From: Flavobacterium sp. HBTb2-11-1
Lineage (GTDB): Bacteria > Bacteroidota > Bacteroidia > Flavobacteriales > Flavobacteriaceae
Assembly: GCF_009826975.1 (NCBI RefSeq)
Contig: NZ_WUMO01000001.1
Span: 992,001-1,056,000 of the forward strand
Reading direction: 5' to 3'
DNA length: 64,000 nt
Positions 36,601-45,291 of this stretch are shown here, piece after piece. A program made the position numbers and the translations under genes. Every line of letters starts with the position of its first letter. Within the stretch, counting starts at the first letter, position 1. The notes under the pieces were generated by a model. The model saw only the letters and a program-made list of their open reading frames with translations. It had not been told where the DNA came from and ran no database searches.

Positions 36601-38717
36601 ATAATGCGCCTTTACAAGTTGATTTTGTCAACTTCAAAATCGAAACCATTATGAACATGGTTAAAAAAGATGAATTATTGATGCAAGGCTTGATTAACGG
36701 AAATGCGTTGGTTGAAAATGTGATGACAAATCCAACTTTTACATCCGATTTGAAAATTGATGATTTTACTTTTAAAGGTTCAAAAGTAGGAGATTTAGAA
36801 ATAAAAGTTGACAATAAAACTGCCAATACACTTGCCGCAAATGTAGCCTTGAGTGATGAAGGAAATGACTTAAAACTTACGGGAGATTATCAGTTAGATT
36901 CAGGAAATTTTGATTTTGATGTAGCTATTAATAAATTGTATATCAAAAGCGTTCAAGGTTTCAGTATGGGAAATATTACTGAAGGACAAGGTTTTCTTTC
37001 AGGAAATTTCAAGTTGACAGGAAATACTTCTGCTCCACAAATTAATGGAGAATTGAATTTTAATGACGCTGGTTTTAGAGTCACACAGCTCAATTCGTAC
37101 TTTAAAACCAAAAACGAAAAAATCACTTTCAATAACGAAACAATTTCATTTGATAAATTCTCTCTTTTTGATGAAAATGACAATGAACTGTTTGTAAACG
37201 GAACCATTCAGTCGCCAGATTTTGTGAAGTATAATTTCAATCTGCTGGTTGAGGCAAACGATTTTAGAGCGATTCACTCGCAAGCAAAAGACAATGATTT
37301 ATTTTATGGCGATTTGTTTTTAGATACAAAACTAAATATCAAAGGAAATCTAGACAGTCCAGTGGTTGACGGAACGATTAAAATTAATAAAGAAACCAAG
37401 TTTACAGTCGTAATGCCGCAGTCAGATCCGTCAATAGCAGACCGAGAAGGGATTGTAGAATTTGTTGACGAAGATAATCTGTACTTGAAGCAAACGGTTG
37501 ATATGCAGAACAAACTGAATCAGTCGGAATTGAAAGGCATGGATGTAAATGTAGCTATTTCGATCAATAAAGAAGCAGAATTGACTTTGCTGATTGATAA
37601 AGGAAATGGCGATTATTTGAATTTGAAAGGAGAAGCAGAATTAGTTGGAGGAATCGATCAATCAGGAAAGACAACTTTGACTGGGAAATATGAATTTTCA
37701 GACGGTTCTTATCAAATGAATTTCAACGGAATTAAACGAAAATTTGATATTCAAAAAGGAAGTTTTATCACTTGGAATGGCGAACCGACAATGGCAACTT
37801 TAAATATTACAGCGATTTATAAAGTAAACACAGCGCCAATTGATTTATTAGGAAATCAGATAAAAGGTGAACCTCAAGCGGTACAAAATACCTACAAGCA
37901 AAAGCTTCCTTTTCAGACCTTATTAAAAATGAATGGAGAATTGCTGAAACCAGAAATCTCATTTGGAATAGTGCTTCCGGAAGGAAATTATAATGTTTCT
38001 ACAGATGTCGTAGAAATGACTCAGACAAAACTGAAACAGCTGGAACAAGATCCTGCTGAACTGAACAAACAAGTTTTTGCCCTTTTATTATTGAACAGAT
38101 TTGTGGGCGAAAATCCTTTTGCAAGCGAAAGTGGCGGTGTAAGTGCAGAATCTTTTGCCAGACAGAGTGTGAGCAAAATACTTTCGCAACAATTGAATAA
38201 TCTGGCTGGAGATCTTATTGAAGGATTTGAAGTCAATTTTGATTTAGAATCGACAGAAGATTATACAACAGGAACCATGCAAAACCGAACCGATTTAAAT
38301 GTCGAAGTTTCTAAAAAATTACTCGATGATCGATTGAAAATTACTGTTGGAAGCAGTTTTGGAGTAGAAGGCCAGGAACGTGCCAATGAAGAATCTACCA
38401 ATATTGCGGGTGATGTCGCTTTAGATTATCAATTAACAAAAGATGGCCGTTACATGATTCGCGCTTATCGTAAAAATCAATATCAGGTTGCGGTTGAAGG
38501 TCAGGTAATCGAAACAGGAGTTGCATTTGTAATTACAATGAGCTACAATAAATTTAGAGAGCTTTTTCATCGCACAGAAGAAGAAAAAGAGTTGATAAAA
38601 GAAGAAAAAATTCGCAAGGAAAAAGAAAAGCAAAAAAAGAAAGAGGACAAAGAAAAAGAAAAACTGCAAGAGAACGAAGACGAAAAAACTATTGAAGGAA
38701 ATGAGCAAAAAACATAA
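33606..38717 (+). CDS. tamB: Translocation/assembly module TamB-like protein
   Basis: This 1703-residue AsmA/TamB-like bridge protein has one N-terminal membrane helix (about 15-38, MWCVVSVVALLLLLIILIQV), a long repetitive beta-taco region, and the C-terminal TamB (DUF490) domain near 1380-1620 (GDYLNLKGEAELVGGIDQSG, GTYEFSDG-like segments, EMTQTKLKQLEQDP, VFALLLLNRF). It should span the periplasm and move lipids or assist outer-membrane protein insertion with its partner. The C-terminus is a very charged Lys/Glu tail (about 1660-1703). The reading frame overlaps tamL by 17 nt, so the two are translationally coupled. Confidence 0.92.
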   Translation: MNKKPVYFLKKTLRILMWCVVSVVALLLLLIILIQVPSVQNFVKDKAITYLEGKIRTKVSLDKILIKFPKDVVLEGFYFEDQKKDTLLAGKRLEVDVDLFKLVSSELEINSVSLENVKANISRNKDGVFNFDYIIKAFESKEPKVEDPDAKPFKISVVKVNLDQVKFNFKDNFSKNDIKVNLTHFDTKFKRFDLDKMDFNIPTINLNGLKIVLDQDVVEKIAEVSVKTVDTVSKRPDFKLALDKITLSKIDILYDNKDSKLNSGISLGNLNLVVNEINLNEQFLDFNTFEVKNLKGNLRLGAKDKQIQAPDLDSTAIKQAGWKVKLKETNLENIAFKFDDEQSKPKTKGIDYAHLDLDKFNFKAEKLYYGNDTISGNIKTLTVNEKSGLQIQSFKTDFFYGPKNASLENLYLKTPQTLVQDKVKAQYTSLESLQKDFGNLALDANLKQSKIGFKDILLFVPDLQNTNPFKSNPNAILYVDSRVSGKVKDLNISKFEMSGIGATKVSLSGKIAGLPDAQKAYYDLDIKKASTTSKDINMFVPPGTIPKNIQLPSQLSLKGKFKGSVQNFKTNMALTSSFGSAKVDALFDQRVKKREKYDAQVYLLDFDLGRLIKNDSIGKITLKAKVKGNGLDPKTANAAIDGLVQKAVFNRYTYRDLALKGNIENGSFAVKSGMQDPNLNFNLTASGDTKDKYPTIQLKLNLDIADLEKLNLHAGPMKLRGNVDADIANSNPDFLNGKVFLSNIQILQEAEPIVLDSVRVLAFADKDSNSIKISSQFLKAEMIGKYKLTTLANSIQKSLSKYIDLKNPKVNAESDEQRLAFMLKVDNDPVLFKLLPKLTGLEPFTINGNYNNKTDSLTVKGTIPRIVYGGNTISDGKINIEAKENALEYLVSVATIESGSLKIPFTSLSGEVQNNTLTYALEVQDAKQKQQYFIGGEFKAEDSKNIVKLDADSFILNYDKWNVDPENAIEFGEKRLYVNKFNLSNNGNELKVQSKGNQDNAPLQVDFVNFKIETIMNMVKKDELLMQGLINGNALVENVMTNPTFTSDLKIDDFTFKGSKVGDLEIKVDNKTANTLAANVALSDEGNDLKLTGDYQLDSGNFDFDVAINKLYIKSVQGFSMGNITEGQGFLSGNFKLTGNTSAPQINGELNFNDAGFRVTQLNSYFKTKNEKITFNNETISFDKFSLFDENDNELFVNGTIQSPDFVKYNFNLLVEANDFRAIHSQAKDNDLFYGDLFLDTKLNIKGNLDSPVVDGTIKINKETKFTVVMPQSDPSIADREGIVEFVDEDNLYLKQTVDMQNKLNQSELKGMDVNVAISINKEAELTLLIDKGNGDYLNLKGEAELVGGIDQSGKTTLTGKYEFSDGSYQMNFNGIKRKFDIQKGSFITWNGEPTMATLNITAIYKVNTAPIDLLGNQIKGEPQAVQNTYKQKLPFQTLLKMNGELLKPEISFGIVLPEGNYNVSTDVVEMTQTKLKQLEQDPAELNKQVFALLLLNRFVGENPFASESGGVSAESFARQSVSKILSQQLNNLAGDLIEGFEVNFDLESTEDYTTGTMQNRTDLNVEVSKKLLDDRLKITVGSSFGVEGQERANEESTNIAGDVALDYQLTKDGRYMIRAYRKNQYQVAVEGQVIETGVAFVITMSYNKFRELFHRTEEEKELIKEEKIRKEKEKQKKKEDKEKEKLQENEDEKTIEGNEQKT

Positions 38718-41013
38718 TCATAGAAATATATATTTAAAGTATATCGCGCTGCTTTCCTTATTTTTTGTTTTAGGATGCAGCAATACAAAGTATCTTCCTG
38801 AAGGCGAGTTGCTTTATACAGGCGGTTCTGTTACCATAAAAGATTCGATTATGAAAAAGAAAGATCGAAAAGCGTTGGAAAATGAACTAGAAGGCCTGCT
38901 ACGCCCAAAACCGAACAAACAGTTTTTGGGTCTTCGACCTAAATTATTGATATACAATCTTGCTGGGGAACCTAAAAAAGATAAGGGAACGAGATATTGG
39001 CTGCGTAACAAAGTGGGAGAACCGCCCGTACTTTTCAGCCAGGTTGATTTGGATTATAATGCTTCGGTTTTGCGAAATTTTACAGAAAACCGAGGATATT
39101 TCAAAACCCGTGTCAGCGCCGATTCGACTGTTCGAAATAAAAGAGTAACCGCAGAATATATTGTGACACCAAGAAAACAATACATTATAAAAAGCGTAAC
39201 TTTTCCAGATGATTCTCTTAAAATGTCAAAAATTATTGCGAGAAGCCATAAAAGAAGTCTTCTTAAAGTTGGAAATCCTTACGATTTAGATGTCATAAAG
39301 GCAGAAAGAGAAAGAATTGATGCAAGATTAAAAGAAAAAGGCTATTTCTATTTTAATCCAGATTATATTTTGGCAAAAGTAGACAGCAGTAAAGGGGATC
39401 ACGAAGTACGAATTAGATTGGTAATAAAGGATGATACACCTGTAAAAGCTTTGACCGCTTATAAAATTGATAAGATTTTTGTGTACCCAAATTATTCGCT
39501 TACCAATGATAGTGCAGTTTATAGAAAAAGAAATATCACGCAATACAAAGATTTTACCATAATTGATACAGCAGATACTTTTAAACCAAGAATTTACGAT
39601 CGAACAATTTATTTTAAAAGAGGAGATGTTTACAATCGAAAAGACCACAATTTAACCTTAAACCGATTTGTAAATCTTGGAACTTTCAGTTTTGTGAAGA
39701 ATGAATTCAAACCCTCAGATTCAATTCCTAACGCTCTAGATTCGTACTACTATTTGACTCTTTTGCCTAAGAAGTTTATTCGTGTAGAAGTTATCGGAAA
39801 AACCAATTCTGCGAGCTATACCGGTACAGAATTAAATCTAAACTGGAACAACAGAAACTTTTTGCGAGGTGCAGAATTGTTTACCGCTTCTGTTTTTGGT
39901 GGCGCCGATTTTCAGTTGGGAGGAGTTAATAAAGGGAAAAACATTTACAAACTGGGAGCAGAAGTTAGTTTGACTTGGCCACGATTTATAACGCCTTTTC
40001 ATATTGAAGGGAACAGCGAATATGTGCCAAGAACCAAAGCAACGCTCCGTTATGAATATCAAAAACGAACGCAGTTATATGCTTTGAATTCTTTTAATAC
40101 TTCTTTTGGGTATATGTGGAAAGAAAATATTCGTAAGGAACATCAATTAAATGTTGTTGATGTGACTTATGTGAGCCCGAATCACGTTACACCAGAATAT
40201 CTCGCAGACATTGACGAAGATCCAGCTTTGGGAAAAGTAATTGAAAAACAGCTGATTTTTGGCCCAACCTATAATTATACGTATACCAATACGATGCAGA
40301 AGCGTAAGAAGCATACCATTTATTTTAATGGTGAGTTAGATTTAGCTGGAAATTTAACAGGGTTATTTACTGGAGCAGATTATCCGAATAACGTTAAGAC
40401 CATATTTGATGTTCCGTTTAGCCAATACGTAAAAATTAGATCCGATTTCAGACATTATTTAAAACTCGGAAAAGAAAGCGAATTAGCCAGCAGATTAATT
40501 GTCGGTGCGGGATTTGCTTACGGAAATTCAAACACGCTTCCGGCATCGAAACAATTTGTAGTGGGAGGAACCAATAGTATTCGCGCGTTTAGAGCACGAA
40601 CTTTAGGGCCAGGAAGTTATGTTATTCCGCCACCAACAAACAATAATTACACTCCCGATCAATCAGCTGATTTGAAACTGGAGTTCAATACCGAATACCG
40701 TGCAAAGCTTTTCAGCATTGTAAGAGGTGCAATATTTTTAGATGCTGGTAATATCTGGCTTTTACATGCCGATCCAAATAAACCTGGAGCGGAAATTTCA
40801 AAAGATTTTATGAAAGAAATCGCCGTTGGAGCCGGAGCTGGTTTACGTTTCGATTTGTCGTTTTTGATTTTAAGAACCGATTTAGCTATTCCGCTACGTA
40901 ATCCTGCATTGCCAGACGGACAACGTTGGGTGATTGACGATATTAATTTCGGAAGCAGTTCCTGGAGAAAAGACAATCTAATTCTGAATATCGCTATCGG
41001 TTATCCGTTCTAA
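38701..41013 (+). CDS. tamL: TamL-type BamA/TamA-family outer-membrane lipoprotein
   Basis: This 770-residue protein has a lipoprotein signal (ALLSLFFVLGCSNTKYLPEGE), POTRA-type domains (about 80-350) and a 16-strand Omp85 barrel (about 400-770). The signature near GGTNSIRAFRARTLGPGSY carries the lid-lock type R-x-F-R motif of the family. In Bacteroidota the TamA partner is this lipidated form. It pairs with TamB, encoded directly upstream. I chose the ATG at 38701; the frame from 38692 needs a TTG start. An inverted-repeat element follows its stop codon. Confidence 0.9.
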   Translation: MSKKHNHRNIYLKYIALLSLFFVLGCSNTKYLPEGELLYTGGSVTIKDSIMKKKDRKALENELEGLLRPKPNKQFLGLRPKLLIYNLAGEPKKDKGTRYWLRNKVGEPPVLFSQVDLDYNASVLRNFTENRGYFKTRVSADSTVRNKRVTAEYIVTPRKQYIIKSVTFPDDSLKMSKIIARSHKRSLLKVGNPYDLDVIKAERERIDARLKEKGYFYFNPDYILAKVDSSKGDHEVRIRLVIKDDTPVKALTAYKIDKIFVYPNYSLTNDSAVYRKRNITQYKDFTIIDTADTFKPRIYDRTIYFKRGDVYNRKDHNLTLNRFVNLGTFSFVKNEFKPSDSIPNALDSYYYLTLLPKKFIRVEVIGKTNSASYTGTELNLNWNNRNFLRGAELFTASVFGGADFQLGGVNKGKNIYKLGAEVSLTWPRFITPFHIEGNSEYVPRTKATLRYEYQKRTQLYALNSFNTSFGYMWKENIRKEHQLNVVDVTYVSPNHVTPEYLADIDEDPALGKVIEKQLIFGPTYNYTYTNTMQKRKKHTIYFNGELDLAGNLTGLFTGADYPNNVKTIFDVPFSQYVKIRSDFRHYLKLGKESELASRLIVGAGFAYGNSNTLPASKQFVVGGTNSIRAFRARTLGPGSYVIPPPTNNNYTPDQSADLKLEFNTEYRAKLFSIVRGAIFLDAGNIWLLHADPNKPGAEISKDFMKEIAVGAGAGLRFDLSFLILRTDLAIPLRNPALPDGQRWVIDDINFGSSSWRKDNLILNIAIGYPF

Positions 41014-41020
41014 TTTTTTA

Positions 41021-41144
41021 GCCACGAATTCACGAATTATTATAATCTATGTGTTGCTTATAATTGAATTAAACGGATTTTTTAATTTGTGAAATTGGAA
41101 AAAATAATAGACAAAAAATTAGAGAAAATTCGTGAATTCGTGGC
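41021..41144. repeat. 124-bp element with 18-bp perfect inverted ends
   Basis: GCCACGAATTCACGAATT (41021-41038) and its exact complement (41127-41144) bound an AT-rich centre without an ORF. It lies between tamL and the DUF4230 gene. Confidence 0.8.
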
Positions 41145-41193
41145 AGGAAAAAAGAATAAAAAGAAGTAAATTGGTCTAAAATATTTTAGAGGA

Positions 41194-41829
41194 ATGCAAA
41201 ACTTGATTAAAAGAATTATTGGTGTTGGAGTTATCGTTTTAGTAATTGTTCTGGGGTTTAAATATTGCCAGTTCAAAAAAGACGACGATTCAGATATTCA
41301 ATACAATACCAATTTAATTCAACAGCAGATTCTTAATGTTGGAAAGCTGGTTGTTACCGAAGGACATTTTTCAGAAGTCATTACCTATAAAAATCAGCAG
41401 AAATATTTGATGGATATGATTTCTTTTGAGAAAAAAGCACTCATTGTGGTCAATGCCAATGTGACGGTGGCTTACGATCTCCATCAAATGAAATATGATA
41501 TTGATGAAAAAAATAAAACCATCACGATTTTAAATATTCCGAAAGAAGAAATTACCATAAATCCAGATATTCAGTTTTACGATGTTGAACAAAGCAAACT
41601 GAATCCGTTTACGGGAGACGATTACAATAAAATCAATAAATCGGTAAAAGCGAATCTGGCTAAAAAAATCGAAAAATCTACTCTTAAAACCAATGCCCAA
41701 AATAGACTTATTAGCGAATTGTCTAAGATTTTAATCATGACCAATTCAATGGGCTGGAAACTGCAATACAACGGAAAAACTATTGAATCTGAAACTGAAT
41801 TAAGTCAGGATTTGGGGTCAAAGCTATAA
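41194..41829 (+). CDS. DUF4230 family protein
   Basis: This 211-residue protein has an N-terminal membrane anchor (about 7-22, IIGVGVIVLVIVLGF) and the DUF4230 domain: QILNVGKLVVTEGHFSEVIT, LIVVNANVTVAYDLHQMKYD, INPDIQFYDVEQSKLNPFTG. The family is common in Bacteroidota and Firmicutes, and its function is unknown. It lies about 180 nt after tamL on the same strand, separated by the inverted-repeat element. Confidence 0.88.
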   Translation: MQNLIKRIIGVGVIVLVIVLGFKYCQFKKDDDSDIQYNTNLIQQQILNVGKLVVTEGHFSEVITYKNQQKYLMDMISFEKKALIVVNANVTVAYDLHQMKYDIDEKNKTITILNIPKEEITINPDIQFYDVEQSKLNPFTGDDYNKINKSVKANLAKKIEKSTLKTNAQNRLISELSKILIMTNSMGWKLQYNGKTIESETELSQDLGSKL

Positions 41830-41836
41830 AAGAATC

Positions 41837-41860
41837 TCGCAAAGACGCAGAGTCGCAAAG
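41837..41860. repeat. 8-bp-phased NCGCAAAG array
   Basis: TCGCAAAG, ACGCAGAG, TCGCAAAG in phase, 7 nt after the DUF4230 stop codon. It is followed by TTTTTGCCACAGATTAAA, which matches one end of the 48798-48870 element. Confidence 0.6.
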
Positions 41861-41941
41861 AATTTTTGCCACAGATTAAAGGATTAAATGATTTAATACC
41901 AAATTCTTGGCTAGTTTTCATAAACAGATTTTCCACAATTT

Positions 41942-42041
41942 TGTCATTTCGACGAAGGAGAAATCTCCACGAGAGGCTCGACAAAGATTGGATTCTCGTT
42001 GCGGAGTTACTTGCGTAGATTTCTCCTTCGTCGAAATGACA
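41942..42041. repeat. 100-bp inverted-repeat element, copy B
   Basis: Same length, ends and centre as 28438-28537, with four differences. One (at 42016) breaks a base pair in the terminal stem. It lies between the DUF4230 gene and the aromatic hydroxylase gene. Confidence 0.85.
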
Positions 42042-42083
42042 AATATTATGTTATTTACTTAATAAAAAACTTCGCGTTTTAGT

Positions 42084-42099
42084 CCCGATAGCTATCGGG
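42084..42099. repeat. 16-bp palindrome covering the end of the hydroxylase gene
   Basis: CCCGATAGCTATCGGG is a perfect palindrome. The hydroxylase stop codon (TAG at 42092-42094 on the minus strand) and last Arg codon lie inside it, and the preceding Ser codon (42098-42100) is mostly inside it. Confidence 0.8.
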
Positions 42100-43855
42100 A
42101 TTGTGGCAAATTATCAAAAATCAAATCCAAACCGCCAGAAATTAAATGTGCAATTTCAGGACGTTTTACTTTCAATTGATCTAAATGAACCAATACTTCC
42201 TGTAAAAGCTGTTTCTCTTCAGAATCTTTTAAAAGCTCAGCAATTTCAACAGACAGTAACCAATCGTTTTGATGATTATTTTTTAGCTTTTCAAAAACAT
42301 TTTTCAGTTCCGTTTTAGCACCTTTATTCGTTCTAATATCTCTAACGGTTGCGTATAAATGTTCTAATTCGTCACGCTCATCAGTATGTTTAGCTTTGAT
42401 GGTTTTGGTTGACGGAACAATATTAATTAAATCAAAACTATTGACATCAGCTGGACCAGAGAATGCAGAAATTACTTTTTTGCCAATTGCCATATCATAA
42501 TTGCCCCATTCAGGTTGGAATAAAACCGTCTCGCCATGAGTAACCGTGCAATTTTTAAAACTGATTAAAATAATTTCGCCGTGAAGATTTCTAGAACCTG
42601 TAATAATTTCTCCTTCAACAATAATATTGCCTTCGAATTCTAATTTTATTTTTTCGCCTTCAATGATATTATAAGCCTGTAAATCTTTCGGACTCATATC
42701 TTCAATCGCAAGATTAAAACCTTTCAATTTTCCAATCGGACTTCCAAATCCGTGTGGATGCGTTAAAGTTCCGTGGCCAACTAATTCTTTTTCACGATAA
42801 GCCAAAGCTGTTTTTCCTGTAGTTTGAATGTAAACAGGCTTTCCTTCTTCTTCAATGACATTGGTAAAAACTCCTGAAATTTGCAGGCCAGTGCTCAATT
42901 CAATAGTTCCCAAAGCATTTGATTGAATTAGTTTTTTAATTCCGGAAAGACCTCCAGTTCGCAGAGCCATTTTATTAGCAAATTCTTCTAAAATCAAACT
43001 CAAATGAGAAAAAGTTGGCGTTACATAAAGCTGTGGCTGTAATTGCGTGATATCAAAATTCTGATTGGCTGCCGAAATATCATAAGGGATTTTCTTCACA
43101 TTATCAGTCATGCAATGGGCACTTTCGCCAATTGAAGAAAGCAATCCCGCACCATATATTTTCGGATTTTCAACTGTTCCAATCAAGCCATATTCAACTG
43201 TCCACCAATGCAGATTTCTAATTTGAGCCATTTCAGACAATTCGCCCATATCATTTTGCAAATCGGCTACTGCTTTTTCGGCTTCATCAATTTTTTCTTG
43301 TGGAGTATCTTCAGCTTCTTTTAATATCGAAAGCAAACGAATCGCTTCATACATTTGATAATCTTTGTGAGAAGAAATCGCTTTACAGCCAATTTCGCCA
43401 AAACGTCTCAAATATTCAGCATATTCAGGATTGGCAATAATCGGAGCGTGGCCGGCACCTTCGTGGATAATATCTGGAGCAGGGGTATATTCAATATGTT
43501 CTAATTGTCTGATATCAGAAGCAATAACCAAAACATTGTACGCTTGGAATTCCATAAACGCATTTGGAGGAATAAATCCGTCAACGGCAACCGCTGCCCA
43601 GCCAATTTCGCTAAGAATTCGGTTCATTCCGTACATGCTCGGAATAGAATCAATTTCGATACCAGTTTTACGCAAACCTTCCAGGTAAGAATCGTGCGCA
43701 ACTTTAGAAAGATAATCTACATTTTTGCGCATCACATATCGCCAAACCGCCTGATTGATAGGAGTGTAATCGCTATAATCTTGAGGTTTAATAAATTGCT
43801 GTAAATGTTTAGGCAATCGCTCTAATAACGGATTAGTTTCAATATTTGGATTCAT
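42092..43855 (-). CDS. Aromatic amino acid hydroxylase (phenylalanine 4-monooxygenase type)
   Basis: This 587-residue protein has an N-terminal pterin-dependent hydroxylase domain (about 30-290). The iron ligands appear as His131 and His136 in HEGAGHAPII and Glu221 in HWWTVEYGLIG, with an insertion of about 45 residues between them. The second half (about 300-587) is not part of classical phenylalanine hydroxylase and I cannot assign it. The length is about twice that of bacterial PhhA. It should convert phenylalanine to tyrosine with tetrahydrobiopterin and O2. The last residues (Ser-Arg-stop) come from a palindromic repeat, so the natural C-terminus may have been changed. Confidence 0.88.
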   Translation of the reverse strand: MNPNIETNPLLERLPKHLQQFIKPQDYSDYTPINQAVWRYVMRKNVDYLSKVAHDSYLEGLRKTGIEIDSIPSMYGMNRILSEIGWAAVAVDGFIPPNAFMEFQAYNVLVIASDIRQLEHIEYTPAPDIIHEGAGHAPIIANPEYAEYLRRFGEIGCKAISSHKDYQMYEAIRLLSILKEAEDTPQEKIDEAEKAVADLQNDMGELSEMAQIRNLHWWTVEYGLIGTVENPKIYGAGLLSSIGESAHCMTDNVKKIPYDISAANQNFDITQLQPQLYVTPTFSHLSLILEEFANKMALRTGGLSGIKKLIQSNALGTIELSTGLQISGVFTNVIEEEGKPVYIQTTGKTALAYREKELVGHGTLTHPHGFGSPIGKLKGFNLAIEDMSPKDLQAYNIIEGEKIKLEFEGNIIVEGEIITGSRNLHGEIILISFKNCTVTHGETVLFQPEWGNYDMAIGKKVISAFSGPADVNSFDLINIVPSTKTIKAKHTDERDELEHLYATVRDIRTNKGAKTELKNVFEKLKNNHQNDWLLSVEIAELLKDSEEKQLLQEVLVHLDQLKVKRPEIAHLISGGLDLIFDNLPQSR

Positions 43856-43992
43856 TTCGAAAACGTTGTAGATTTAAAATGTAAAATTACGAATTTATGC
43901 CTCGATTTTTTACCATTCATCACAAAATTTTTATTCGAAAGTGAGTTTTATTGCATTTTTGTAGATTTTATAAAGATGGAAAGAAATGCATT

Positions 43993-44439
43993 TTAGCAGT
44001 CATTATTTTCATAATTCACCTTTTCCATAGTCTTTTCGAAATTTTCAATTTCTTTTTTAGTCATTGCAGCTTCTTTGAGATCAACTTTTAATTGTTTCTT
44101 AGTGTCTGGACTAATCCATAAACCAGTAAATGTATTTCCATTTTTCTGCAAAATTAAAACACCGCTAAAGCCATGTTCTACCATAACAAATTCGTTTTCT
44201 TTCTTTTTGCCCTGAGTAATATTCAGCTGAATCCAATTGTTAGATTTATTATAGCGGTACATTGAAGTAAACATTAAATCTGCAGTACAGGGATTTTCTT
44301 CTGTTTTAATGTAAACTGTTATAGGAGTTTTTCCGTCAACAGTCCCTTTATATAAATTAGAAACTGAAGTTTGAGATTGTGCTGATAATTGATTTAAAAA
44401 TGAGAAGCAGATTGCAATAAAGAAAATTACTTTTTTCAT
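43993..44439 (-). CDS. Hypothetical exported protein (148 aa)
   Basis: The signal peptide is MKKVIFFIAICFSFLNQLSA. A small beta-rich domain follows: KGTVDGKTPITVYIKTEENP, FTSMYRYNKSNNWIQLNITQ, VMVEHGFSGVLILQKNGNTF, TGLWISPDTKKQLKVDLKEA. The alternating 'G-x-I/V-x-L-x-K-x-G-x-x-F-x-G-x-W' pattern resembles small periplasmic beta-barrel proteins. No family is recognised. It is downstream of the truncated haemoglobin gene (66 nt), same strand, possibly co-transcribed. Confidence 0.65.
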   Translation of the reverse strand: MKKVIFFIAICFSFLNQLSAQSQTSVSNLYKGTVDGKTPITVYIKTEENPCTADLMFTSMYRYNKSNNWIQLNITQGKKKENEFVMVEHGFSGVLILQKNGNTFTGLWISPDTKKQLKVDLKEAAMTKKEIENFEKTMEKVNYENNDC

Positions 44440-44505
44440 AAATAGATTTTGGGTTGATTCATTTAATCAAATATAAAATTCTGCTTTGTATTTGAAAGAA
44501 ATTCT

Positions 44506-44916
44506 TTAAGATTTTTTTACTGTATTTCTCATTTCATTTTCTGCATTTCTAAAATATTCAATTTTATGGCTGAACATAAAGGCCATATTCGTAGCACGCA
44601 TTTTAGCTTCTTCAGTTATTGGTCCCGCAAATTGCGAATCAATTGTTGAATTAAAAATAGCAATCCATCGGTCAAAGTGGGTTTTGTCTACAGGTAATTG
44701 TTTATGCGGCGGAAAAGGTGTTCCAGAATAAGCGCGAACATCAAATAAAATGGTTTGCCAGAAATTGTACATTTTTTGCAGATGCGGCTCCCAGCGATCT
44801 TGTAATTTATCATTAAATATTGGCCCGATTAGATCATCCTTTCTAACATTTGCATAAAAGCTATTAACCATTTGCTGAATGTCTTCTATTGTCGAAATAT
44901 CTTTTAAAGCTGTCAT
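44506..44916 (-). CDS. Group III truncated haemoglobin
   Basis: This 136-residue cytosolic globin has a two-over-two helical fold pattern with the group III signature. Key segments are IQQMVNSFYANVRKDDLIGP and WEPHLQKMYNFWQTILF, with the distal Tyr/Trp environment, then GTPFPPHKQLPVDKTHFDRW, which carries the proximal His (HFDRW). Typical roles are O2/NO handling or heme binding. I chose the ATG at 44916 (MTALKDIS); the longer frame adds 11 residues unlike the family. Confidence 0.9.
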   Translation of the reverse strand: MTALKDISTIEDIQQMVNSFYANVRKDDLIGPIFNDKLQDRWEPHLQKMYNFWQTILFDVRAYSGTPFPPHKQLPVDKTHFDRWIAIFNSTIDSQFAGPITEEAKMRATNMAFMFSHKIEYFRNAENEMRNTVKKS

Positions 44917-44949
44917 TTTATTGTATTTTAAATAAATGCAAAAATACAA

Positions 44950-45291
44950 TATATCTTTCTTTTGCTTTCCTGATAATTGTCATATGGCCTTTATTTGCTA
45001 GGCAAAATCATGTTTTGTAAGGAATTGTATAGATTTTACATTTTATGATGAGTTATTTCGATTTTGACAAGTAAGTTTTTTATGATTTTTAATTTTCTAA
45101 ATTATTGTTTTTCAATGTATTCAAAAACAATAAGATGAGTTTTTGTTATATCTGTTTTTTTAATTTGATGTGTATTTGTAAAGTTAAAAAATTGATAATT
45201 TTGTAAAAATACCCATAATATTGTGCTGTTTTAGTAAAATAAAACTGAATAAATAAGAAAAAACTAATTATCAAACCAAAACCACAAAAGA
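44950..45291. other. Divergent intergenic region, no gene seen
   Basis: About 340 nt of AT-rich sequence between the globin and the GH30 gene. No confident promoter box or hairpin was found. Confidence 0.45.

Noticed and set aside
38433..38788. Phe/Ser-rich minus-strand ORFs over the tamB-tamL junction
   Set aside because: Antisense of the Lys/Glu-rich tamB tail; the composition is an artefact of that.
41082..41276. Minus-strand 64-codon ORF near the DUF4230 gene
   Set aside because: It overlaps the inverted-repeat element and the antisense of the DUF4230 start; no independent support.
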